Positions 12,816 through 25,900 of a stretch of 64,000 nucleotides of DNA are shown one piece after another. A model generated the notes under the pieces. The model was not told where the DNA came from and searched no databases. It saw only the letters and a program-made list of their open reading frames with translations. Source of the DNA: Lutraria lutraria (Eukaryota; Mollusca; Bivalvia; Venerida; Mactridae); assembly GCA_964023205.1 (NCBI GenBank), contig OZ026835.1:45853083-45917082 (forward strand), written 5' to 3'. Both the position numbers and the translations under genes were made by a program. Each line of letters begins with the position of its first letter. The first letter of the stretch is position 1.

Positions 12816-13351
12816 TCGGGTGAGTTGGATTATGGGCAAAATCGGATTAGCATTTCCAGAGTTATGGCCCTTGACTAATCATTTAATTTATTTATATGTA
12901 TATCATATCATAAAATATTATGAACTCTGTCGTAAAGAGAGGTACATCATAAACAAATCAAGAATTCATCAGCTAACATATGATAAACATTAAAATATTT
13001 CATTTTTGATTTTCTCCTCTTTGTTATCCATTTTATAAAATTAATGTCTTTGTTTGTTGACATGTTGATGGTAAGTTGTTGAATGACTGCATTTATAGGA
13101 GATGTACTTGATATGTCGTGTATTTACTTAACAACTGACTGTAAACCATGGTTGTGTTGACTTATGTTCTCGATTCGCCAGTAAGATAGATCTTGATGTA
13201 CTATAAAACTCGTAACATTTGCTGGGTTACTGTGACTGGTTCTAACACGTAGTCAGATGGGTACAAACTATTATGGAAAGGCATCTTTCTCACATTATAA
13301 CCAAATGCACTCGGATTACGTGATGTTTATACCCGTGCAGACATTATCTTT

Positions 13352-13640
13352 TAATCTAAACTCATCAAACATCGCAAATCTGTTAAAACATATCTTCAAA
13401 TTTCGCAGCCACTGTTCGTATAAAAACATAAAGTTAAGTCACTCGCCAAGTTTTCGATTGACGGAAGTCACGTTATCCGGAATAAACTGATGCTAAAACG
13501 CGTGTGTCCAGGCTTTCCTTCCAAAAGCTGTAATAAAACGGTTAAAATCTTGCACACTACAACTAGATCGAGGATCCCGAAAAGGGCATGCATTTTAGAC
13601 GGAGAGCCGGGACCACGCTAATTTTACTGTAGTTCCAAAG
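13352..13640 (+). repeat. Remnant of the repeat found at 43,860-44,140
   Basis: It shares with 43,860-44,140 the succession AACTCATCAAACA, CGCAAATCTGT, TTTTCGATTGACGG, CCAGGCTTTCCTTC-like and AGCCGGGACCACGCT-like words. It is a diverged copy of the left part of the inverted-repeat element described at 43840. Confidence 0.55.
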
Positions 13641-13901
13641 TCGGGTTATCAGGAACAGACGAGGTTAGACAGAATGATAACGAATCATAAATGTTTATTG
13701 TAACACAAATAAGACGTGTGTACATTATTGCAATAAACAAAAGGAATAGATGTTTAATGTGTCTTCACTACCATTTCAAAATCAACTGCTTGCAACCAGT
13801 CCTCACCGACTTCATGGACGTGACTTTACATATATGTACAACATCTGATACATGAAGTACAGAAACAGTAGTACACGATCAACAAACGGGACTACATAAC
13901 A

Positions 13902-16900
13902 ATGGCCATTCAATTCGATGAGATTTTAGCAAGAATTGGAGAGTTTGGGACCTACCAGAAAAAGACGTACGCGTTTTTGTCCGTTCCCGCGGTTAGTGTA
14001 GGGGCTTTTATGATGATGTTGATTGTTGTAATGTATACGCCGGAACATAGGTGAGTTACTTAAATAGCATTTACCAGTTCTTCATTTTGACTTTTTTCTA
14101 TATTTGATCGATTCACCCGGTTGTACGAGTTTGTTTAATAATACTAAGTACTCCAAGTGAAAAGTAGATATCTGATAAGGAACATGTATTAGAATCTAGT
14201 ATATTCAGAGCTCAAATGCTCATTCAGTGGTTTAGAGGGCTGATAAAGATACATTTGGTGCTAGCGGTAGAAAACCTGCTGAACGCCGTGTATTGGAATG
14301 AATGCTTGATGGCAATCTGTGGTCCTACAACGTGAGAAAGTTTCTGATCTTATGATAAGTCCATTGAGTGGAAGATTTAAAAAATAAGTATATGGTCATG
14401 AGAGTGATTGATATATATATAGTGAGAGGTCAGGCTTGTCGTACAAAAACTGATGGTACAATTAAGAATATTTTGAAATCAGATTTGAGATAGTTTTGCT
14501 TGTGAGAATGTCGAGTTGTAGAGTGGTTAAGTAGAGAATCTTTGCTATGAACAGGGCTTGTATGATCATAATTTAGGTAATGCACTCTGTCCAAGTGGGA
14601 TCCGACGATTGTTGACACTCCCACAACGTAAACATGAATTATATCAAGCGTTATTTTTCAGATGTAAAATTCCTGGTCTAGTCAACGATACGTATGCCAT
14701 ACAGAGTCCAGAACATGAACGTATCGTAAATGAAACAATTCCAGACAACTCTGAGCCTACATTGATGTATGATAAATGCCATGTATATATTAGAACACGA
14801 CAAGATAGAACCAGCAGAGAGGAGAATAATGACACACGTCTTGTAAAATGCTCCCAGTGGGTCTATGATAAATCTGTATTCACAAAAACATTCACATCTC
14901 AAGTAAGTACATAATTATGATGATGATCTATTTTTCAGATAGAAAATTTGATTCATTCCGTGTATCCTCTAACTATTCTTATGTTACCGACCACCTGTGA
15001 ATTAAGGCCATCCTGTGAATAAAGGTCGTCCTGTGATTTAAGGCCATCCTGTGAATTAAGGCCAACCTGTGAATAAAGGCCATCCTGTGAATAAAGGCCA
15101 TCCTGTGAATAAAGGCCATCCTGTGAATAAAGGCCATTCTTTTGATAACCATCATTTATTGTTCAGAACAAAATGACCTCCGAATACAGGCCACCTGTCA
15201 GTAAAGGCCACATCTCGTGTTTCCCGAGGGTGGCCTGTGTTCACAGGTTTTACTGAATGATGCTGCACGATGGGTCTCGTCTATAAACATCAGGTTTCTT
15301 TATGTCGATTAAATCTGTCCAGATTAAATGTCTATAATATAGCTTTATTTTGGGGACACTTAACGAATAAAGGGGTCAATGCCAGAAGGTATAATCTCCT
15401 TATTTGTCAAAATGAAGATAAGCTCTTCTTGCATCCCCCTACAATATTTGATAAATGATATAGGCACGAACGGGGGACTAACTACAGGAATTGGTCGACA
15501 CACCATAGTGACTGATGTGTACCACCAGCTTGAGAAATGTCGCATTGGAATAAATGTTCGATTTCTATATCCCATGATTTAAGTCATTTTATGCTCAGTA
15601 TGTGTTAACAAACAAATAAGTTTATATATAATGAATAATGGATATATCATGACTAAACAACATTTCTTCTTCTTTTGACAGTCTTCGCGATAATTATTTG
15701 TAAACAGTACTCAGATACCTTTACTTACATGTATTCGATGTTTATCGACATTGTATGTTCATTTCATGAATCATTTTTTGCTTTGTTTTACTATCAAAAC
15801 TATCAACTATGACCTTAAGGTGAAATATGGCGTCTGTAGTTTAACTTCAGAAGTTTTTATTTCTTTCCATGCATGTGTATGAATATAATTAAATATTTTA
15901 AGTTTGGGAATGAATCGGCATATTTGCGTCTTAATGGTTACCTACCTAACGTTGATTAAAATTTGTACATCAGTTTTATAGATAATCGAATTCGAAATTT
16001 GTTCATTGTCGTTCGTAGTATCAATTTGGCGTACTTATGCCTTTACATTTTCCATGCCCGTCAAGATAGTCCAGTGGTTAGAGTTTTTGGTCTACTGACC
16101 AAGAGGTTGTGAGTTCGAACGCCGGGCAAGGCTCACACAGTCCGTGACAAATTTGACTGAAGATATTACATCCTATGTTAAATTGTCCTCCACTTCTGAC
16201 TTATGTGGGGTAGCTTTGTAGTAGCTCGTGGATAGAATGTGGTTAGTACTGGTTAAGGCCTAATTGAATCTATGGAAGCTGGTTGGAATAACTGTCCGCC
16301 ACGATATAACTGAGATAATGTTTAAATTGTCGCAAATATCAGAAGAAAGAAATAAAATATATTTCCCGAGAAATTTGTAAGCATTATCTTTGATACAACT
16401 TGATTTTCAGTTAAATCTGGTTTGCGACGATGCTTTAAAGACTTCACATGCGCAGATGTTCTTTTTCTTTGGCGTTCTTGTTGGAGACTTAGTCCTTGGT
16501 CTGCTGTCAGACGCGTAAGTTTTGTGCTAGTATATCGACATAAGTATTGTGCTTGTACATCGATGTAGGTATTGTGCCAGTTTATCGACGTAAGTATTGT
16601 GCCAGTATATTGACGTAAGTATTGTGCCAGTATATCGACGTAAGTATTGTGCCAGTATATCGACGTAAGTATTGTGCTTGTACATCGATGTAGGTATTGT
16701 GCCAGTATATCGACGTAAGTATTGTGCCAGTATATTGACATAAGTATTGTGCCAGTATATCGACGTAAGTATTGTGCCAGTATATCGACGTAAGTATTGT
16801 GCTTGTACATCGATGTAGGTATTGTGCCAGTATATCGACGTAAGTATTGTGCCAGTATATTGACGTAAGTATTGTGCTTGTACATCGATGTAGGTATTGT

Positions 16901-19900
16901 GCCAGTATATCGACGTAAGTATTGTGCCAGTATATTGACGTAAGTATTGTGCCAGTATATCGACGTAAGTATTGTGCCAGTATATCGACGTAAGTATTGT
17001 GCTTGTACATCGATGTAGGTATTGTGCCAGTATATCGACGTAAGTATTGTGCTTGTACATCGATGTAGGTATTGTGCCAGTTTATCGACGTAAGTATTGT
17101 GCTTGTACATCGATGTAGGCATGTTGTGCCAGTATATCGGCGTAAGTATTGTGCCAGTATATTGACGTAAGTATTGTGCCAGTATATCGACGTAAGTATT
17201 GTGCCAGTATATCGACGTAAGTATTGTGCTTGTACATCGATGTAGGTATTGTGCCAGTTTATCGACGTAAGTATTGTGCATGTACATCGATGTAGGTATT
17301 GTGCCAGTATATCGACGTAAGTATTGTGCCAGTATATTGACGTAAGTATTGTGCCAGTATATCGACGTAAGTATTGTGCCAGTATATCGACGTAAGTATT
17401 GTGCTTGTACATCGATGTAGGTATTGTGCCAGTATATCGACGTAAGTATTGTGCCAGTATATTGACGTAAGTATTGTGCTTGTACATCGATGTAGGTATT
17501 GTGCCAGTATATCGACGTAAGTATTGTGCCAGTATATTGACGTAAGTATTGTGCCAGTATATCGACGTAAGTATTGTGCCAGTATATCGACGTAAGTATT
17601 GTGCATGTACATCGATGTAGGTATTGTGCCAGTATATCGACGTAAGTATTGTGCCAGTATATCGACGTAAGTATTGTGCCAGTATATCGACGTAAGTATT
17701 GTGCTTGTACATCGATGTAGGTATTGTGCCAGTTTATCGACGTAAGTATTGTGCCCGTATATCGACGTAAGTATTGTGCCAGTATATCGATGTAAGTATT
17801 GTGCCAGTATATCGACGTAAGTATTGTGCCAGTATATCGACGTAAGTATTGTGCCAGTATATCGACGTAACTATTGTGCCAGTATATCGACGTAAGTATT
17901 GTGCCAGTATATCGACGAAATATTTGTGCTAGTATATCGACGTAAGTATTGTGCTTGTACATCGATGTAGGTATTGTGCCAGTTTATCGACGTAAGTATT
18001 GTGCCAGTATATCGACGTAAGTATTGTGCCAGTATATCGATGTAGGTATTGTGCCAGTATATCGACGTAAGTATTGTGCCAGTATATCGACGTAAGTATT
18101 GTGCCAGTATATCGACGTAAGTATTGTGCCAGTATACCGACGTAAGTATTGTGCCAGTATATCGACGTAACTATTGTGCCAGTACATCGACGTAGGTATT
18201 GTGCCAGTATATCGACGTAACTATTGTGCCAGTATATCGATGTAAGTATTGTGCAAGTTTATCGAAGTAAGTATTGTATGCAAGTATATCAACGTAAGTA
18301 CTGTGCCAGTATATCGACGTAAGTATTGTGCCAGTATATCGACGTAACTATTGTGCCAGTATATGGACGTAGGTATTGTGTCAGTATATCGACGTAAGTA
18401 TTGTGCCAGTATATTGACGTAACTATTGTGCCAGTATATCGACGTAAGTATTTGGCCAGTACATCGGCGCAAGTATTGTGTGCCAGTATATTGACGTAAG
18501 TATTGTGTGCCAGTATATCGACGTAAGTATTGTGCCAGTATATCGACGTAAATATTGTGCCAGTATATTGACGCAAGTATTGTGTGCCAGTAAATCGACG
18601 TAAGTATTGTGCCAGTATATCGACGCAAGTATTGTGTGCCAGTATATCGACGTAAGTATTGTGCCAGTATATCGACGTAAGTATTGTGCTTGTACATCGA
18701 TGTAGATATTGTGCCAGTTTATCGACGTAAGTATTGTGCCAGTATATCGACGTAAGTATTGTGCCAGTATATCAATGTAAGTATTGTGCCAGTATATCGA
18801 CGTAAGTATTGTGCCAGTATATCGACGTAAGTATTGTGCCAGTATATCGACGTAACTATTGTGCCAGTATATCGACGTAAGTATTGTGCCAGTATATCGA
18901 CGAAATATTTTTGCTAGTATATCGACGTAAGTATTGTGCTTGTACATCGATGTAGGTATTGTGCCAGTTTATCGACGTAAGTATTGTGCCAGTATATCGA
19001 CGTAAGTATTGTGCCAGTATATCGATGTAAGTATTGTGCCAGTATATCGACGTAAGTATTGTGCCAGTATATCGACGTAAGTATTGTGCCAGTATATCGA
19101 CGTAAGTATTGTGCCAGTATACCGACGTAAGTATTGTGCCAGAATATCGACGTAACTATTGTGCCAGTACATCGACGTAGGTATTGTGCCAGTATATCGA
19201 CGTAACTATTGTGCCAGTATATCGATGTAAGTATTGTGCAAGTTTATCGAAGTAAGTATTGTATGCAAGTATATCAACGTAAGTACTGTGCCAGTATATC
19301 GACGTAAGTATTGTGCCAGTATATCGACGTAAGTATTGTGCCAGTATATCGACGTAGGTATTGTGTCAGTATATCGACGTAAGTATTGTGCCAGTATATT
19401 GACGTAACTATTGTGCCAGTATATCGACGTAAGTATTGGGCCAGTACATCGGCGCAAGTATTGTGTGCCAGTATATTGACGTAAGTATTGTGCCAGTATA
19501 TCGACGCAAGTATTGTGTGCCAGTATATCGACGTAAGTATTGTGTCAGTATATCGACGTAACTATTGTGCCAGTATATTGACGCAAGTATTGTGTGCCAG
19601 TAAATCGACGTAAGTATTGTGCCAGTATATCGACGCAAGTATTGTGTGCCAGTATATCGACGTAAGTATTGTGCCAGTATATCGACGTAAGTATTGTGGC
19701 AATATATCGACGTAAGTATTGTGCCAGTATATCGATATAAGTATTGTTCCAGTACATCGACGAAAATATTGTGTGCCAGTATATCGACGTAAGTATTGTG
19801 CCAGTATATCGACGCAAGTATTGTGCCAGTATATCGTCTCTACTCAGGACATACTTGGTCGAGTTGCAGTAGTAATACGTGTAGTAATCATTAACACATG

Positions 19901-22900
19901 GCTGCTTTAAGCGTAATTGCATCTGAGATCAGACCAAGAAACTGTTCAGTTGGCTTACAAAAAGGGGCGTGTCTCAACACGGTGCACGCTTGTGGTTTTG
20001 GGGTATTCATCCATCATTAAACTGAAAAGAGACCAAGAATATTCTTATAGTTGATGTGACGTTAAAATAAAAATAATATTTCGTTCGTAGTACTCAAAGT
20101 AACCATTGTAATAAATAATAATAACGTTTTGTTTGTCCTCATTGTTCCGATGGATGCATGGAAATATTGCATTTGTGATGAAATCGCCTGTACATAGTGA
20201 ATTCAAATCTTGATGATTCATTATATAATGTAAACGTTTTCTGTTTTATCAAACGTTTGATCTTCTCAAATAATCACCCACATCAAGCAATAAGTTACTA
20301 ATACGTATGAATTATGTCACAAGCAAACCATTGACAACAAGCAATATCTGTATACTAATAGTATGTTACATTTTTCAGGATTGGTCGACTGAAAAGTATG
20401 TGTCTCGCCTATGTGATATTATTGATCTGTTCTGTATCCGTGTCCTTTGTACCCGAGTTCTTCTCCTTTGCTGTATTAGAGTTTTTGGTTGGTGGATGTT
20501 CACATGGTGCCTTCATGTGTATCTCCGTGCTAGGTAACACTACTTTACATTACATGTGTCTCCGTGCTAGGTAACACTACTTTACATTACATTTGTATCT
20601 CCGTGCTAGGTAACACTACTTTACATTACATGTGTATCTCCGTGCAAGGTAACACTACTTTACATTACATGTGTATCTCTGTGCTAGGTTACACTACTTT
20701 ACATTACATGTGTATCTCCGTGCTAGGTTACACTACTTTACATTACATGTGTATCTCCGTGCTAGGTAACACTACTTTACATTACATGTGTCTCCGTGCT
20801 AGGTAACACTACTTTACATTACATGTGTATCTCCGTGCTAGGTTACACTACTTTACATTACATGTGTCTCCGTGCTAGGTAACACTACTTTACATTACAT
20901 GTGATCTCCGTGCTAGGTAACACTACTTTACATTACATGTGTATCTCCGTGCTAGGTAACACTACTTTGCATTACATGTGTATCTCCGTGCTAGGTAACA
21001 CTACTTTACATTACATGTGTATCTCCGTGCTAGGTTACACTACTTTACATTACATGTGTATCTCCGTGCTAGGTTACACTACTTTACATTACATGTGTAT
21101 CTCCGTGCTAGGTTACACTACTTTACATTACATGTGTCTCCGTGCTAGGTAACACTACTTTACATTACATGTGTATCTCCGTGCTAGGTAACACTACTTT
21201 ACATTACATGTGTATCTCCGTGCTATGTAACACTACTTTGCATTACATGTGTATCTCCGTGCTAGGTAACACTACTTTACATTACATGTGTATCTCCGTG
21301 CTAGGTTACACTACTTTACATTACATGTGTCTCCGTGCTAGGTAACACTACTTTACATTACATGTTTATCTCCGTGCAAGGTAACACTACTTTACATTAC
21401 ATGTGTATCTCCGTGCTAGGTTACACTACTTTACATTACATGTGTATCTCCGTGCTAGGTTACACTACTTTACATTACATGTGTAACTCCGTGCTAGTTT
21501 ACACTTCTTGTATATTACAGGTGTTTCTCCGTGCTAGTTAACACTAACACTACTTGTTTATTACATGTGTATCTCAATGCTAGTTAACACTACTTGTTTA
21601 TTACATATGTTACTTCGTGCTAGGTAACACTACTTGTTTATTACATGTGTATCTCCGTGCTAAGTAACACTACTGGTTTATTACATTTGTTACTCCGTGC
21701 TAGGTAACACTACTTGTTTATTACATATGTTACTCCGTGATCAGTAACACGACTTTTTTATTACATATGTTACTCCGTGCTAGGTAACACTACTGGTTTA
21801 TTACATGGGTATCTCCGTGCTAAGTAACACTACTGGTTTATTACATTTGTTACCTCGTGCTAGGTAACACTACTTGTTTATTACATATGTTACTCCGTGA
21901 TCAGTAACACGACTTGTTTATTACATATGTTACTCCGTGCTAGGTAACACGACTTGTTTATTACATGGGTATCTCCGTGCTAAGTAACACTACTGGTTTA
22001 TTACATTTGTTACTCCGTGCTAAGTAACACTACTGGTTTATTACATGTGTATCTCAGTGCTAGTTAACACTACTTGTTTATTACATTTGTTACTCCGTGC
22101 TAAGTAACACTACTTGTTTATTACATTTGTTACTCCGTGCTAAGTGACACTACATGTTTATTACATTTGTTACTCCGTGCTAAGTAACACTACTGGTTTA
22201 TTACATTTGTTACTCCGTGCTAGGTGACACTACATGTTTATTACATTTGTTACTCCGTGCTAAGTAACACTACTGGTTTATTGCATGTGTTACTCCGTGC
22301 TAGGTAGTATATTGATAAGAATAACAAATACATGAACATGACATCTATGGTAGCCGCATTGTTGATATGTTGAAAAAGGTTATGAAAAAAAGTTAGAAAA
22401 TGTACAGCTCAGGAACTATGGAAATGGGCGTGGCCAATGTGTATCTGATAGGTTTTTTACGTTATAGGTATGGAAATGGTTGGACCTTCTAAGAGACTTT
22501 GGACAGGGATGCTTCAGCAGGTATTCTTTGCTGTCGGTGTTTGTTATCTTGCTTTGATGGGATATCTTGCTCGTAATTGGGTGTGGATTAACTTGGCGTG
22601 TGCAATACCTTGTGTATTCTTTTTATCATATTATTGGTAAGTGTATCAATGTGTTGTTCTACTTATAATCGTAAATTAGGAAAACGAGTGAATTAATGTT
22701 GATTATTTTATATTTTATAAATAAGACGATGTAGTAAGGTCTACTCATACATAATGACAACCTTTTTTTACTGACAGAATAATTATAGGGTGTGCTTATT
22801 AAGTACATAAACTGTATAGAATTAATATTCTAGAAATATCTTAATTTTATTGCTTACAAACAATTGTATCAAACGAAGGTGTTTAGAAATTCCGATTGAT

Positions 22901-25900
22901 ATACAGTATAACTTTCATGAACAATCATCTCCTGACAACAGCCACCTCCTGACAACAGTCACCTCCCGACAACATCCACCTCATAACAACAGTCACCTCC
23001 TGACAACAGTCCCCTCATAACAACAGCCACCTCATAACAACAGTCACCTCATAACAACAGTCACCTCCTGACAACAGTCACCTCCTGACAACAGCCACCT
23101 CCTGACAACAGTCACCTCCCGACAACATCCACCTCATAACAACAGTCACCTCCTGACAACAGTCACCTCCTGACAACAGACACCTCCTGACAACAGTCAC
23201 CTCCTGACAACAGACACCTCCTGACAACAGTCACCTCCTGACAACAGACACCTCCTGACAACAGTCACCTCCTGACAACAGTCACCTCCTGACAACAGTC
23301 ACCTCCTGACAACAGTCACCTCCTGACAACAGTCACCTCCCTGTTACAACCAGCATACAAGCAACGTAAATAAATGTTTTCTCTATTTCCAAATTCTCAA
23401 GAACAACCATTTCCTTACAACAGCCATTTTTGTTCTTCCTATTGGTGGCTGTTGTAAGGCGGTTACACTATCTTAAATTCATGGTCCTGGAATATCAAAT
23501 GGAATTTCAGGATCATACCAGAATCACCAAGATGGCTTATCAGCAAGGGTAGAAAAGAAGAAGCTTTAGTTATCGTACGTAAAACAGCAAAGGTGAACAA
23601 GGCGAATATACCGGAGAACATGCTTGATGTCAAACAGATAGAGGTGGAGACAGCTGGAGCTGATGGCAGACTGTGGCATGTCTTAATAAGTCCTGTGTTA
23701 CGACGCCGTATGCTCATCCTCTGCTTGAACTGGTCATAGTGTTTTAATTATATTTCTTAATTCATTTCAATTGGTTTTTAGTTGATATGCTCATTCACTT
23801 ATGATGATACTTGAGTCGCAAGTAACGAAGAAAGTATACGAGCGTACAGAGTCGTACATATCTGTATATTGGCTGCCGAGACCGCTAGCAAAAGATTATT
23901 CGCTGATAATTCATTAGTCATAGTTTCTAATGATAAGGACATCATTGCGATACCAAATCGCAAGTGTATAAATTATGTCATTGGCATCAAACCATAAATT
24001 GAACTCGTAAGGAGTCAAAGATCATCTAAGGGATGTCTACCATAGGTGTTCTAGCTTTGGTGACACCATTTATCATATATTCGCACTACAATAAAAATTC
24101 ACACGACACATTAAATCGTGGAAAATCTTCGCTGCTGACTGCCAGACACTGGCGACATGAAAGGTCAACTCTTTAATACAAGTAGCACTTTAAAATCTGT
24201 TATACTGTGCATTCCTTCTAACGTTCCCAATGTATAGTTTGATACTTTCAATACAACATCAATAGCTAAATCTCTTAACAAACATTTTACACCTCAACAT
24301 TTTGTTTCTTTTTCCCACAGGATGATTGTGAGTATGACGTATTACGGTGTTACGATGAACTCTGGTAACATGGGTGGGAGCTTCTTCCTCAATTTCTTCC
24401 TGATGGGTCTTGCTGAAATACCTGGTGTATTTATTGGTATGGCTCTTATAGACAAGACAGGAAGACGATGGTCGAATGCCGGGACAATGATAGTTGGAGG
24501 CCTGGCTTGTGTTGCCACGATACCGGTCGTGCTCTTGGGAGGGGATAGTATGACCTATTTATATAAATAGCACCCTGTAGAGTGTCTGAATAGGTTTTTT
24601 CAATGCCAATAAGGTTGTTAAAATATTGTTTTGAGGATAAGTTCAAAGCTGTCGTTACACAATGATAATATCATTGTTGAGATCAAAAGTATCATTACTG
24701 CGTGATAATCAGGCGTGCACTAAGTTTATAGTTACTTTCGAGTGTTTGTTACATTATAGAATGTAATTTAATTCAATTTAATTCTATTACCCTGCTATCG
24801 ATCTTGATATCGACTAAGCAAATATGCGTAGGCAATTGTTTAATTGTTACAACCAATATGGTTAGCTAGGTACATTTGTACTTTCAGATCTACAACCCCT
24901 TGTCGTTACACTTGCATTCATAGGAAAGTGTAGTGCCGCTGCAGCTTTTGCTATTGTTTACATGTTTACTGCCGAGATCTCTCCAACTGTAATCAGGAAT
25001 GCTGCTATGGGTTTGTGCTCGTGTGCTGCACGTGTAGGTGGTATGCTAGCACCTTACATTGCTAAATCAGTAAGTTACTGACCGTGTGCATGAAAAAATC
25101 ACTACTGTAGGTGGTATGCTAGCACTTTATATTGCTAAATGTGTTTATGTACTGAACGTGTTAGTGTCATATCTTTATGGTACATAGTGTCTCATTGTGT
25201 GTTTATGTACTGAACGTGTTAGTGTCATATCTTTATGGTACATAGTGTCTCAGTGTGTGTTTATGTACTGAACGTGTTAGTGTCATATCTTTATGGTACA
25301 AAATGTATCAGTGTGTGTTTATGTACTGAACGTGTTAGTGTCATATCTTCATGGTACAAAGTGTCTCAGTGTGTGTTTATGTACTGAACGTGTAAGTGTC
25401 ATTTTTTCATGGTACATAGTGTCACGGTGTGTGTTTATGTACTGAACGTGTTAGTGTCATATCTTTATGGTACATAGTGTCTCCGTGTGTGTTTATGTAC
25501 TGAACGTGTTAGTGTCATATCTTCATGGTACATAGTGTCTCAGTGTGTGTTTATGTACTGAACGTGTTAGTGTCATTTCTTCATGGTACATAGTGTCTCA
25601 GTGTGTGTTTATGTACTGAACGTGTTAGTGTCATATCTTTATGGTACATAGTGTCTCCGTGTGTGTTTATGTACTGAACGTGTTAGTGTCATATCTTCAT
25701 GGTACATAGTGTCTCAGTGTGTGTTTATGTACTGAACGTGTTAGTGTCATATCTTTATGGTACAAAGTGTATCAGTGTGTGTTTATGTACTGAACGTGTT
25801 AGTGTCATATCTTTATGGTACGTAGTGTCTCCGTGTGTGTTTATGCACTGAACGTGTTAGTGTCATATCTTTATGGTACAAAGTGTATCAGTGTGTGTTT

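Larger units (their letters stand above)
9887..13351 (+). repeat. Tandem duplication, copy 2 (3,465 bp)
   Basis: Second copy of 6422-9886. The match ends at ATTATCTTT, after which copy 2 continues into TTAATCTAAACTCATC while copy 1 runs into the junction. The edge hairpin is altered (see 9887-9978). Confidence 0.9.

Noticed and set aside
16322..17962. Very long minus-strand open frame (546 codons) and similar ones to 19,900
   Set aside because: It is a translation of the 25-bp minisatellite: a 25-residue repeat, no composition of a real protein, and it lies within an intron of a gene on the other strand.
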